14,046 nt of DNA from Veillonellaceae bacterium (GCA_900765165.1 CAAFQR010000062.1:1-14046), one strand, 5' to 3'; shown: positions 6,334 through 13,677, counted from the stretch's first letter. The notes: generated by a model not told the origin, from the letters alone. A program made the numbers and translations.

Positions 6334-7295
6334 TGTGTATATCTATCCACTACAAACTGCTTAAATGTCTCCGCCGCCTTCGACCGATAGGCTTTTCGCT
6401 TCCCGGCAATGACGATTTCTCGGCGGCACAGGTCGTCATCGGAGGCCAAGGTGTAGTAGCGCATGGATCCGTCGTCCGGCGCAAGGCGCACGACGGTATC
6501 GCCAATAACGGTGATGCCGGAGCCTTTTTTTGCAAACTGGTACGCCGTGAATTGTTGGTTGAAGGTCATAATCGTGTTTGGGGTGAAATGATGCGCCTCG
6601 CAGATTTTCTGGAACCGCATGAAAATTTCTGTTTCTGCAAAGAGCGCTAGAAAGGGCGCATCGCCGATGGCTTCAATGGGCAAGGGCGTAATGTTCGGGT
6701 CCCAATGGCGTCCGTTGGCGATATCTTCGGCAGTAAGTGCGGTGGCGTTGAGGGGTTTTATTTCACTAGGGGACAGCGCATATTGAGACGGCACGGCTAG
6801 CAGAATACGGTTGGTAAATAAAGTGTTCACATCGAAGTCGCCGTCGGTGAAGTTGTTGGAGTCGATGACGAAGTCCAGCGCTTCGTCGGCCAGGAGGCGC
6901 TTCAAGGAGATGGTGGAATCCTCGCGCAGCGTGATGCGGATGCCCGGATAGGCCGCCGAGAAGGCGGTAATGATGTCCGGCAAAATGTAATTCATGGAAA
7001 TGTTGGCGCCGCCAATGGAAAGCTCTCCTGTTAAGAGACCGTCCAGCTCATTGAAGTATTCCGTCAGTTCCTGCTCGAACTGGCGGATTTTTTCGCATTT
7101 GTCGATGTACGCCTTGCCCGCTTCGGTCAGTTCTACTGTGCCGGTGGTGCGGAAGAAAAGCTTTTGGCCCAGTTCGTCCTCCAGCTTGCGGACCGCGATA
7201 CTGAGGGCTGGTTGGGAGATAAAGAGCTGCTCCGCGGCCTTAGAGAAACTGCCGGTTTTGTAGATGGCGTAGATATAATCCATTTTCTTGAACAT
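6330..7295 (-). CDS. LysR-family transcriptional regulator
   Basis: A 321-residue LysR-type regulator. The N-terminal winged helix-turn-helix spans about residues 1-60: MDYIYAIYKTGSFSKAAEQ, ISQPALSIAVRKLEDELG and KLFFRTTGTVELTEAG are classic for the family. A linker helix and a periplasmic-binding-protein-like effector domain (about 88-300) follow, opening with GELSIGGANISMNYILPDII. The ligand is unknown. Start: the transcript reads GGAG-AATTTT-ATG before MFKKMDY, so ATG at 7295 is chosen; the ATG at 7307 overlaps that binding site. It is divergent from the threonine aldolase-like gene, the usual place for a LysR target, and the promoters overlap, so it probably controls that gene and itself. 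It ends tail-to-tail with exbD, overlapping by four bases. Confidence 0.92.
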   Translation of the reverse strand: MFKKMDYIYAIYKTGSFSKAAEQLFISQPALSIAVRKLEDELGQKLFFRTTGTVELTEAGKAYIDKCEKIRQFEQELTEYFNELDGLLTGELSIGGANISMNYILPDIITAFSAAYPGIRITLREDSTISLKRLLADEALDFVIDSNNFTDGDFDVNTLFTNRILLAVPSQYALSPSEIKPLNATALTAEDIANGRHWDPNITPLPIEAIGDAPFLALFAETEIFMRFQKICEAHHFTPNTIMTFNQQFTAYQFAKKGSGITVIGDTVVRLAPDDGSMRYYTLASDDDLCRREIVIAGKRKAYRSKAAETFKQFVVDRYTH

Positions 7296-7314
7296 AAAAT
7301 TCTCCATATATTAG

Positions 7315-7342
7315 ATTTATAAAGATTCATAATTCTATAAAT
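7315..7342. promoter_or_regulatory. Candidate LysR operator
   Basis: ATTTATA (7315-7321) and TATAAAT (7336-7342) are perfect inverted arms 14 bases apart. The centre lies about 49 bases upstream of the expected threonine aldolase transcription start and within the start region of the LysR transcript, so binding could activate one and repress the other, as LysR proteins often do. Confidence 0.35.
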
Positions 7343-7371
7343 TTGATTTTATCACGGCTAGGTTTTACAAT
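7343..7371 (+). promoter_or_regulatory. Promoter of the threonine aldolase-like gene
   Basis: TTGATT (7343-7348) and TACAAT (7366-7371) with a 17-base spacer give four and five of six consensus matches. Transcription would start near 7378, about 28 bases before the ATG at 7406. Confidence 0.5.
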
Positions 7372-7374
7372 CAA
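7346..7374 (-). promoter_or_regulatory. Promoter of the LysR gene
   Basis: Read on the minus strand, TTGATT (7369-7374) is followed after 17 bases by TAAAAT (7346-7351), with an extending TGA just before it. It covers almost the same bases as the opposite-facing promoter, so the two polymerase complexes should exclude each other. Confidence 0.5.
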
Positions 7375-7405
7375 TCTATATGGATGAGAATTGGAGGGCA
7401 GAGCG

Positions 7406-8431
7406 ATGTTATTTTTTGTAAATGATTATGGCGAAGGTGCGCACGAGGCGATTTTGGATCGCTTGGTAGCTACCAATAGAGAAGCGTTGCCGGGCTACGG
7501 TACAGATAAATATTGTGAATCTGCAAAGGCGAAGATTTTGGATGCTTGTGGTTGCCCGAATGGTGCCGTGTATTTCCTCGTCGGCGGCACGCAGACGAAC
7601 ATGACGGTTATCGACGCCATGTTGGCGAAGTATGAAGGCGTGGTAGCTGCTGAAACGGGCCATGTTAGTGTTCATGAAGCGGGTGCTATTGAGTTTACCG
7701 GTCACAAGGTGCTGACCATTCCGGCCGAAGCTGGTAAAATAAGCGCTGACGCGCTGCGCCAGTACGTAGCGACGTTCTACGAAGATGGCAATCACGACCA
7801 CATGGTATTCCCGGGCATGACGTATATTTCGCACCCGACGGAATATGGTACGTTGTACACGAAGGCGGAACTGGAAGCTATTCGCGACGTGTGCCATGAA
7901 TTTAATATGCCGTTATTTATTGACGGTGCCCGCTTAGGCTATGGCCTCATGTGTAAGGACACGGACGTGACCTTGAAGGATATTGGTGCTATTGCCGATG
8001 CATTCTATATTGGCGGTACGAAGATTGGCGCCTTGTGCGGCGAAGCGGTGGTATTCACGAAAAACAAGGGACCAAAGCAGTTCTTGACTATTGTGAAACA
8101 GCATGGTGCGTTATTGGCGAAGGGCCGTTTGTTGGGCATTCAGTTCGACACGCTGTTCACCGATGATTTGTATTTGCGCATTAGTGCGCATGCTATCGAA
8201 ACGGCAGCCGTACTGCGCCAGGCCTTTAAGGATAAGGGCTATCGGTTCTATTTGGAAACGCCGTCGAATCAGATTTTCATTATCTTGGAAAACCAGAAAA
8301 TGGAAGAATTAGCTAAGGAAGTAGCCTTCAGTTTTTGGGAAAAATACGACGACAACCATACCGTGGTGCGTTTTGCGACGAGCTGGGCAACGCGGATGGA
8401 AGACGTGGAAGCGTTGATCAAAATTTTATAA
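7406..8431 (+). CDS. L-threonine aldolase-like PLP enzyme
   Basis: A 341-residue, fold-type I PLP enzyme of the threonine aldolase/beta-eliminating lyase group, which cleaves L-threonine or L-allo-threonine to glycine and acetaldehyde in the cytoplasm. Visible landmarks are the N-terminal NDYGEGAHEAIL, the LPGYGTD motif, the cofactor loop FLVGGTQTN (58-65), a ring-stacking His86 in ETGHVSVHEAG, FIDGARLGYG with Asp173 that binds the pyridine nitrogen, and YIGGTKIGAL with the likely Schiff-base lysine Lys206. Length is normal for the family. ATG 7406 follows GGAGGG (7393-7398) by seven bases; a TTG at 7391 overlaps that site. A LysR gene is divergent upstream and a bidirectional terminator follows. 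The name ltaE would fit but stereospecificity, and tryptophanase-like alternatives, cannot be told from sequence. Confidence 0.88.
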   Translation: MLFFVNDYGEGAHEAILDRLVATNREALPGYGTDKYCESAKAKILDACGCPNGAVYFLVGGTQTNMTVIDAMLAKYEGVVAAETGHVSVHEAGAIEFTGHKVLTIPAEAGKISADALRQYVATFYEDGNHDHMVFPGMTYISHPTEYGTLYTKAELEAIRDVCHEFNMPLFIDGARLGYGLMCKDTDVTLKDIGAIADAFYIGGTKIGALCGEAVVFTKNKGPKQFLTIVKQHGALLAKGRLLGIQFDTLFTDDLYLRISAHAIETAAVLRQAFKDKGYRFYLETPSNQIFIILENQKMEELAKEVAFSFWEKYDDNHTVVRFATSWATRMEDVEALIKIL

Positions 8432-8470
8432 TTGCTACCAATGGTGCTTCATTCTCTTACTGGGTTATAG

Positions 8471-8483
8471 AGTGTGACACACT
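8471..8483. other. Perfect 13-base palindrome after the aldolase gene
   Basis: AGTGTGACACACT is a perfect inverted repeat about one central base. It lies between the stop codon and the terminator, where no promoter is seen, so its role is unclear. Confidence 0.3.
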
Positions 8484-8490
8484 TTGATAG

Positions 8491-8536
8491 AAAAAGGCGC
8501 TGGAACCAGTTACTAACTGGCTCTAGCGCCTTTTGT
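8491..8536. terminator. Bidirectional terminator between the aldolase and nhaC-like genes
   Basis: AAAAAGGCGCTGGAACCAGTT pairs with AACTGGCTCTAGCGCCTTTT (arms at 8491-8511 and 8515-8534, internal mismatches only), with a T-run after it on the plus strand and on the minus strand. It serves both convergent genes. Confidence 0.88.
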
Positions 8537-8566
8537 GTTATGACCCTCTTGGGTGGAGGAGGGTGT

Positions 8567-8574
8567 TTATTTCA
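8567..8574 (+). repeat. TTATTTCA repeat copy over the nhaC-like stop codon
   Basis: The TTA of this copy is the reverse complement of the antiporter stop codon, so a repeat copy again coincides with a gene end. Confidence 0.5.
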
Positions 8575-9979
8575 GAGTGGAACGTTCCTTATAATAGAGC
8601 ATCCCGAAGTAGGTGATGGGTAGCAGGAACAGGTAGAATGCGTAGGGCCAGTAGCCGGTCATGGACACGCCGAGCATGACGGTGGGAATGTAGGCGGCGA
8701 TGTTCCATGGTACCAGCGCGGCCAGCACGATGCCGGTGTTTTCGAAGTCGATGGCGGTTACTTCGTCAGGGACGTTGCTTTTGGCGTACACCACGCGGAG
8801 CAAGTAGTAGCCCAGGATGGATGCTACGGTTTGGCTGCACCCGATAGCTGAAATGAACAGCGACACGGCACAGTTGGCAGCGAAGAGGTGACTCCGTTTG
8901 GTGAAGGCCATGAGGCGCTGCTGGAAGACCTGGAGGACGCCGGCTTTATCTAAGAGTGTTGATAGGCACGACGCGATGAGGATGATGAGGGCCGGCAGGA
9001 TCATGGATTGCCAGCCGCCACCTTTGATGATGCCCACTAGCGGTGATGACGGTGGCATGGTAAAGCCGGTGAGGATGTAGTGGCCTAGGTTGACGATGGC
9101 GTCGTGCTGCACCAGGACCGCAATGGCGGCGGCACAGATACTGGACGCAATCATGGCGATTTCCACGGAGCAGCGCAGCAGGATGAGCCCGAAGAGAACG
9201 ACGATGGGCAGTAAGGCCCACGGCGTAATGACGAAGCGGTCATGCAGGGTCTGCCAAATGGAAAGGTCGATGGTTTGTAGCGGATACATAAAGGAAATCA
9301 CGCCGTAGAGGACGATGGTGATGACCAGTGCCGGCAATGACGTGAGGAACATGGGCTTAAGATTCTGGCGTACTTTGGTGCCCGTTAAAGCGGCTACCAA
9401 AGCGGCGCTGGATGACATGGGCGAGTTGCGGTCACCCACGTAGGCCCCTGAAATAACGGCGCCGGCAATGAGTTCGGTAGGCACGTCGCCTAAGCGGGCT
9501 AACATCATCATGGCGAGGCCTAAGGTGCCGACGGCGCCGAAGGAGCTACCGGTGGCCACGCTAACCACCGTAGTGAGCAAGAAGGCGGTGACCACGAATA
9601 GTGATGGTACCATGACGGACAAGCTATACACGATGAGTGACGGCAAGGTACCCGCCGCCTGCCATAGCGCGATGATGGGCCCGATGCAAGCGAGCACGCG
9701 AATCACTTTCATAGCAGGGCCAATGCCTTCCTTGGAGTACGCGAGGATGGTGTCCGGTGAGAATCCGGACCGGCGTAGCACCCAGGCATAGAGACACCAG
9801 GATGCGACTAAGGGAAACAAGATAGTTTGGTCCGTGCTGACGGCGTAAAAAATCAGCAAAATGGAGCCAATGGTGGCGCCGATTAAGTAGCGAGCATTTA
9901 ATGGCCCGCTCGACTGCGACGATGATGCGCCGCCGAAGGGGGCTTTGCCGCGGAAAAACGTGTTGAATGGATTAAACAT
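8567..9979 (-). CDS. NhaC/MleN-family Na+/H+ (or malate/lactate) antiporter
   Basis: A 470-residue inner-membrane protein with about 11-12 hydrophobic segments and a short soluble N-terminus rich in Ser/Gly. The pattern is that of NhaC: TGSSFGAVGT at 143-152 in a re-entrant-type segment and GAYVGDRNSPMSSSAAL from 178, matching the GGAyFGDrxSPxS signature of this family. A second TGxxMPPSSPLVGIIKGGGW stretch lies in the C-terminal half. NhaC proteins exchange sodium for protons; the related MleN also swaps malate for lactate, which would suit an organic-acid fermenter. Start: ATG 9979 is preceded by GAGGT four bases upstream, whereas an in-frame start at 10033 has no such site. It diverges from the ACS-type MFS gene. 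The stop codon lies within a TTATTTCA repeat copy. Confidence 0.88.
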   Translation of the reverse strand: MFNPFNTFFRGKAPFGGASSSQSSGPLNARYLIGATIGSILLIFYAVSTDQTILFPLVASWCLYAWVLRRSGFSPDTILAYSKEGIGPAMKVIRVLACIGPIIALWQAAGTLPSLIVYSLSVMVPSLFVVTAFLLTTVVSVATGSSFGAVGTLGLAMMMLARLGDVPTELIAGAVISGAYVGDRNSPMSSSAALVAALTGTKVRQNLKPMFLTSLPALVITIVLYGVISFMYPLQTIDLSIWQTLHDRFVITPWALLPIVVLFGLILLRCSVEIAMIASSICAAAIAVLVQHDAIVNLGHYILTGFTMPPSSPLVGIIKGGGWQSMILPALIILIASCLSTLLDKAGVLQVFQQRLMAFTKRSHLFAANCAVSLFISAIGCSQTVASILGYYLLRVVYAKSNVPDEVTAIDFENTGIVLAALVPWNIAAYIPTVMLGVSMTGYWPYAFYLFLLPITYFGMLYYKERSTLK

Positions 9980-10002
9980 AGCTACCTCGTAGATAATGGT
10001 TT

Positions 10003-10010
10003 TTATTTCA
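10003..10010 (+). repeat. TTATTTCA repeat copy in the nhaC-like leader
   Basis: An intergenic copy lying between the antiporter promoter and start codon; on the message it reads TGAAATAA. Confidence 0.5.
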
Positions 10011-10057
10011 GTAGTAAATTTTGAATGGTTCACTCCATGAGAGACTCATACATTTTC

Positions 10058-10087
10058 AGTATACTATAATAGTATTTTGTCATACAA
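10058..10087 (-). promoter_or_regulatory. Candidate promoter of the nhaC-like gene
   Basis: On the minus strand TTGTAT (10082-10087) and TATACT (10058-10063) are 18 bases apart. Transcription would begin near 10051, giving a leader of about 70 bases that carries one TTATTTCA repeat copy at 10003-10010. Confidence 0.35.
10061..10075. promoter_or_regulatory. Perfect 15-bp palindrome between divergent transporters
   Basis: ATACTAT-A-ATAGTAT is a perfect inverted repeat. It lies directly upstream of the MFS -35 box and between the -35 and -10 of the nhaC-like promoter, so one bound repressor could shut both genes. It also contains a TATAAT, an alternative -10 for the MFS gene. Confidence 0.4.
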
Positions 10088-10103
10088 GGTAATGTGGTAT
10101 CAT
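10077..10103 (+). promoter_or_regulatory. Candidate promoter of the MFS gene
   Basis: TTGTCA (10077-10082) is followed after 15 bases by TATCAT (10098-10103), with a TGG extension before it. Both hexamers match five of six positions; the spacer is short but the extended -10 can compensate. The leader would be about 50 bases. Confidence 0.4.
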
Positions 10104-10160
10104 AAAGGAATAGACCTCGTTGGGTTTTATAGTAGCAAGGTAGAAAGAGGTAATCGTATT

Positions 10161-11594
10161 ATGGTAGAAAAACCGACGAAGCAGCGTTGGCGCATGCTGG
10201 TGTTAATTTGCGCCGTTATTGGTATTAATTATTTGGATCGTGGTAATTTGGCAGTGGCCGCTCCGGTGATGCAGCACGAATTAGGCTTGCAGCCGGCGAC
10301 GATGGGGCTGTTGTTCTCCGCCTTTGCGTGGTCGTATGCATTTTTCCTGCCCTTTGCAGGGGCGATGCTGGACCGAATTGGGCCGCGCATTATGATGACC
10401 GTTGCCATTGTAGGCTGGTCCTTGGCGACCTTCTCCATGGGCCTGGTGTCTCGTTTGAGTAGCTTAATTGCGGTGCGATTGGGTCTCGGCTTCTTTGAAG
10501 CGCCTATCATACCGGCTAATATTAAATGCGTCGCCGCGTGGTTCCCGGACCGGGAGCGCGCCGTGGCGGTTGGGGCCTACACAGCGTCTGAATACGTAGC
10601 CTTAGGGGTGTTAACACCGGTATTATCTTGGATTCTTGTCACCTATGGCTGGGAAATGATCTTCTTCATCACAGGCGTTATCGGGGTTGTCATCGGTGCG
10701 GCGTGGTATCACTGGTACCGTTCGCCGGCGGACAGCAAGCACGTCAATGATGCGGAATGGGCGTACATGCGCGATGGCGGCGCCTTGTTAGGCTCGGAAA
10801 CCCATCGCTTTGGTACAGTCCGTCAGGATCCGTCCAAGCATCCCGCTACCGGTGAAATAAACACCACCGGCGCAGCGTCCGTTAAGCCGGCGGCTTTGGC
10901 GGCCGAGGGTGGTGCTGATGGCTCTGCGAAGAGCGTTGCTGATGCGGCAAGCACGGCAGTACCACCGAAAATGACGCAGTGGCAGGCGACGCGCCGCTTA
11001 CTGAAGGATCGTCGTCTTATCGGCATGTTCCTTGGTCAGTTCTCTATTATGACCACGTTGTTCTTCTTCTTAACCTGGTTCCCGTCGTACTTAGTGACGG
11101 AAAAAGGGTTAACCATTTTAAAGAGTGGCTTTTACGCTATGTTCCCGTTCTTGGTAGCTATTGCCGGTTCCTTGATTGGCGGGAAATGGTCCGATTGGCT
11201 CTTGGTGAACGGTCGCACGAAGACCTTTGCTCGTAAGTTGCCGATTATCCTAGGCTTTACGCTGTCCATGGTTATCATTGGTTCGAACTATGTAGACTCC
11301 ATGGTGCTTATCATTGCCTTCATGGCTGTCGCCTTCTTCGGTCAGGCCATGGCGTCCACTGTTACCGGTGCGCTCTTGTCTGATTTGGCGCCGGTTGGTT
11401 ATATGGGCGTTAGCGGCGGTTTGCTGAACTTCTTCGCTAACCTTGGCAGTGCTACGTGCCCGCTCGTTATTGGCTTTATCGTACAAGGTACCGGTAGCTT
11501 TGCGTATGCACTTATCTATGTAGGGGCCGTAGCGCTTTGTGGTGTATTAGGTTACACCGTGGTGCTCCGCAAGGTAGAACGCATTAGCATGTAA
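10161..11594 (+). CDS. MFS transporter, anion:cation symporter (ACS) family
   Basis: A 477-residue transporter with 12 predicted membrane segments in two halves. The first half is typical of ACS carriers (hexuronate, glucarate, tartrate and similar organic anions): INYLDRGNLAVAAPVM in segment 1, LFSAFAWSYAFFLPFAGAML-DRIGPR across segment 2 and its loop, RLGLGFFEAPIIPANIKCVA in segment 4, and a WFPDRERAVAVG motif. The second half begins near residue 285. Between segments 6 and 7 is a loop with about 60 extra residues (about 210-270) rich in Ala, Gly and Ser, so the protein exceeds the usual 420-450. The start is ATG 10161 after AAAGAGG (10144-10150); upstream in-frame codons from 10077 would lie over the promoter. 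It is divergent from the antiporter gene. The exact substrate cannot be told. Confidence 0.87.
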   Translation: MVEKPTKQRWRMLVLICAVIGINYLDRGNLAVAAPVMQHELGLQPATMGLLFSAFAWSYAFFLPFAGAMLDRIGPRIMMTVAIVGWSLATFSMGLVSRLSSLIAVRLGLGFFEAPIIPANIKCVAAWFPDRERAVAVGAYTASEYVALGVLTPVLSWILVTYGWEMIFFITGVIGVVIGAAWYHWYRSPADSKHVNDAEWAYMRDGGALLGSETHRFGTVRQDPSKHPATGEINTTGAASVKPAALAAEGGADGSAKSVADAASTAVPPKMTQWQATRRLLKDRRLIGMFLGQFSIMTTLFFFLTWFPSYLVTEKGLTILKSGFYAMFPFLVAIAGSLIGGKWSDWLLVNGRTKTFARKLPIILGFTLSMVIIGSNYVDSMVLIIAFMAVAFFGQAMASTVTGALLSDLAPVGYMGVSGGLLNFFANLGSATCPLVIGFIVQGTGSFAYALIYVGAVALCGVLGYTVVLRKVERISM

Positions 11595-11713
11595 CCTAAC
11601 GCTGACTTGAGGCGTGCGTATGGCGGTTCACAGTAGGCCGTGGTGAAGGTAACAGCGTCCGTGGTTGCGTATAGCGTGTGCCATACATTCGTCATGGAAG
11701 AGGAGGGATTTTT

Positions 11714-12871
11714 ATGAGTGAATCTATGAAATTTCGTCCCCGTTTTTTGACTTTACGAACGTTTTTAGCGACGCAGCCCGTGCTGTTTGGCGCTTTGTTG
11801 GTACTAGTGCTTCTCATAGCCTGTGAGCCTTATGTGCCGGGCTTTTGGGAAGCAGCCTTGCCCATTTGGCTTGCCTATTTAGGCTGGGTATCGTCGTGGA
11901 CTACGCGGCGTAAGCCGCGGCTTTTACAGGCAGGCGGTTTATTGCTGGCGGTAGCGCTCTATATCAGCTCTTTATTGGTAACGAATGCACTCATACAAGA
12001 AACGTTGCTCTCCATCATTCTAGGTTTCTTGATGATGGGCTGGGTGCTCCATTATATACGTCGCGGTGACGTGACGGCATTGGCCTATGGCTATTGGAAG
12101 CAAAGCTTTATCGGGCTTTGCTTTACCATAGCGATTATGCTGTTAGGCATGATTTTTATTGCCTTGGCGGCGCTTATCTTCATGGATTGGAGTCTTCTCG
12201 TATCTTGGGTGACGCGTGTCGTCTTTGCTATTTCCGTCGGCATTGGCGGCCTTGTAGCACTAGGCTATCCGCCGAAGCCGGAGGAGCAACCAGGGCGCTT
12301 TAGTCGCATTCTCTTTGGTGGCGTCTTGCCCGTAGCAGGTACGCTGGTATTGCTGCTGTCTTTTATTTATGAAATGCAAATTTTGTTAGGCTATCGGCTG
12401 GTAGCCGGCGATTCCCTTATGTTTACTAACATTTTTGTAGATTCGCTTTGGGTCTTTGTGCTGGCTGCTTGGGCCGGGCTCAGCGCTCGCTGGCAACGTG
12501 GATTCCTGTCCTTGGTAATCCTGAATTTTCTTGGCTTTTTGGCCGTTTTGATAGGACAGTTTGCCGCTGGTCACGTTATGATAGCCGAATGGATTTACTA
12601 CTTCCTTATTGTTGGTCTTGGGCTGGGCTACGCTTGTCATTTGTGGCGCCGTGCCGATGGTATCGACTACTGGTTGGCATACGTGGCTAAGGTTGTGGCT
12701 GTCATTCTCTTTTGTCCGCTCATTGGCTATATGACGTTCATGACGGCTACAGTCGCCACGGATGGTCATGACCGCGTGCGGGATGCGTATAATTTGGAAG
12801 CCTTATGGCAACAGCCGCCGAGCACGTCGCTGTGGGCGCAGTATCTTAAAGACCGCGCTGCCGATAAGTAA
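11714..12871 (+). CDS. Polytopic membrane protein, possibly DUF4153
   Basis: A 385-residue protein with about 10-11 hydrophobic segments, a short polar N-terminus, and a final soluble tail of about 45 residues. A RFSRILFGGVLPVAGTL segment leading into LLSFIYEMQILLGYRL resembles the core of DUF4153 proteins, and the total number of segments fits, but I regard this as tentative. No catalytic or transport motif is recognised. ATG 11714 follows AGGAGGG (11701-11707) by six bases; an upstream in-frame start at 11678 has no binding site. The 119 bases after the MFS gene show no terminator and no clear promoter, so it may be co-transcribed with the MFS gene. A strong terminator follows. Confidence 0.7.
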   Translation: MSESMKFRPRFLTLRTFLATQPVLFGALLVLVLLIACEPYVPGFWEAALPIWLAYLGWVSSWTTRRKPRLLQAGGLLLAVALYISSLLVTNALIQETLLSIILGFLMMGWVLHYIRRGDVTALAYGYWKQSFIGLCFTIAIMLLGMIFIALAALIFMDWSLLVSWVTRVVFAISVGIGGLVALGYPPKPEEQPGRFSRILFGGVLPVAGTLVLLLSFIYEMQILLGYRLVAGDSLMFTNIFVDSLWVFVLAAWAGLSARWQRGFLSLVILNFLGFLAVLIGQFAAGHVMIAEWIYYFLIVGLGLGYACHLWRRADGIDYWLAYVAKVVAVILFCPLIGYMTFMTATVATDGHDRVRDAYNLEALWQQPPSTSLWAQYLKDRAADK

Positions 12872-12875
12872 GACT

Positions 12876-12935
12876 GTGAAATAAACTACCCTGGTACATT
12901 TCAATGGTTGAATGTGCCAGGGGCTTTTTATTTCA
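12876..12935. terminator. Terminator built on an inverted TTATTTCA repeat pair
   Basis: The inner stem CCCTGG-T-ACATT (12889-12900) pairs with AATGT-G-CCAGGG (12911-12922) and is followed by GGCTTTTTATTT. Below a small internal loop, GTGAAATAAA and TTTATTTCAC pair perfectly to extend the base, so the outer stem is made of two inverted repeat copies. It works in both directions. Confidence 0.85.
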
Positions 12936-12939
12936 CAAC
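12877..12939. repeat. Inverted pair of the TTATTTCA repeat
   Basis: TGAAATAA at 12877-12884 and TTATTTCA at 12928-12935 face each other and extend to perfect 10-base arms around the terminator. The right copy is part of the 17-base string (12923-12939) also found at the uspA stop codon. Confidence 0.6.
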
Positions 12940-12948
12940 TGTACCTAT

Positions 12949-12964
12949 AGAATTAATCAATTCT
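12949..12964. promoter_or_regulatory. Candidate operator or weak hairpin before the ECF gene
   Basis: AGAATT and AATTCT are inverted arms four bases apart. It lies about 30 bases upstream of TATTAT (12993-12998), the only -10-like box before the ECF gene, whose -35 region is poor. No riboswitch fold was recognised in the 110 bases before the gene. Confidence 0.25.
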
Positions 12965-13048
12965 GGATATAGTAATAGGTTCAAATTTGCGGTATTATAG
13001 TGGCAGAGTTTTTGAGAAATCTTGTGAGAGAGATGAGGAGGCTTTATT

Positions 13049-13570
13049 ATGGCTCAAGAAATGACGGTACGGCACTTGTATTCCGTACGCCAGCTGACCT
13101 TGTGCGCCGTGTTCATGGGGATGAACATCGCGTTGAGCTCCGTCAGCATTCCGGTGCCCGGCGGGCATTTGTACATCAATGATATTGTAATTTGTTTGGC
13201 AGCGTTGCTGTTGGATCCGAAATCCGCGTTTTTAATCGGCGGCGTTGGTGCGTTCTTAGGCGATTTCTTCTTCTATCCGGCACCGATGTTCGTGTCCTTA
13301 GTAACACATGGCTTGCAGGCTTATGTAATTTCCTACTTGAGCCACACCGAAGTGGGCGAATTGAAGAGCCCGGCACGCGCCATTACGGCGTTGCTTATCG
13401 GTGCAGTTATTATGGTCGTAGGCTACTCCATCGGCCGTGCGTTCATCTACAGCACCCCGGCTTACGCTTGGATTAAATTGCCGTTCGAAATCTTACAGGC
13501 GATGATTGGCGTTGTGGTTGGCTACATTCTTTGCTACCATACCAAACTGCCGACATTCTTTAAGTGGTAA
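13049..13570 (+). CDS. ECF transporter S component
   Basis: A 173-residue integral membrane protein with about five to six hydrophobic segments, the normal size for the substrate-binding (S) subunit of an energy-coupling-factor vitamin transporter. The N-terminus LTLCAVFMGMNIALSSVSIP, a following loop, and the GGVGAFLGDFFFYPAPMFV segment then VTHGLQAYVISYL agree with the PF07155-type S components. These give substrate specificity (vitamins, their precursors or metal ions) and share common A, A' and T subunits, which are absent here. The substrate is not known, and no riboswitch upstream hints at it. ATG 13049 follows GAGGAGG (13035-13041) by seven bases. Confidence 0.82.
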   Translation: MAQEMTVRHLYSVRQLTLCAVFMGMNIALSSVSIPVPGGHLYINDIVICLAALLLDPKSAFLIGGVGAFLGDFFFYPAPMFVSLVTHGLQAYVISYLSHTEVGELKSPARAITALLIGAVIMVVGYSIGRAFIYSTPAYAWIKLPFEILQAMIGVVVGYILCYHTKLPTFFKW

Positions 13571-13677
13571 GCTCGTGTTTCCATGGGAAATCAGTCGCCA
13601 CGGAATTTGGTGAATTTGTTTACAGGTTTGAAACGGCTATTCAACGGGCCGTAGTAAAAACAGTAAGATACAGAGGG

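Noticed and set aside
7409..7897. Open frame of 162 codons antisense to the threonine aldolase-like gene
   Set aside because: It mirrors the coding frame of a well-supported enzyme, has no ribosome binding site and resembles no family. The long antisense frames at 2058-2372, 2735-3160, 8898-9791, 11250-11486 and 12386-12769 were rejected for the same reason.
10034..10160. Upstream in-frame starts for the antiporter (10033) and MFS (10077) genes
   Set aside because: They lack ribosome binding sites and would place coding sequence over the promoters and palindrome; the chosen internal ATG codons have GAGGT and AAAGAGG in front.
12940..13048. A vitamin riboswitch before the ECF S-component gene
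   Set aside because: The leader is short and AT-rich, and none of the conserved cores of thiamine, riboflavin, folate or cobalamin riboswitches was seen.
13571..13677. A small gene between the ECF gene and its terminator
   Set aside because: No reading frame with a start and a ribosome binding site was found.
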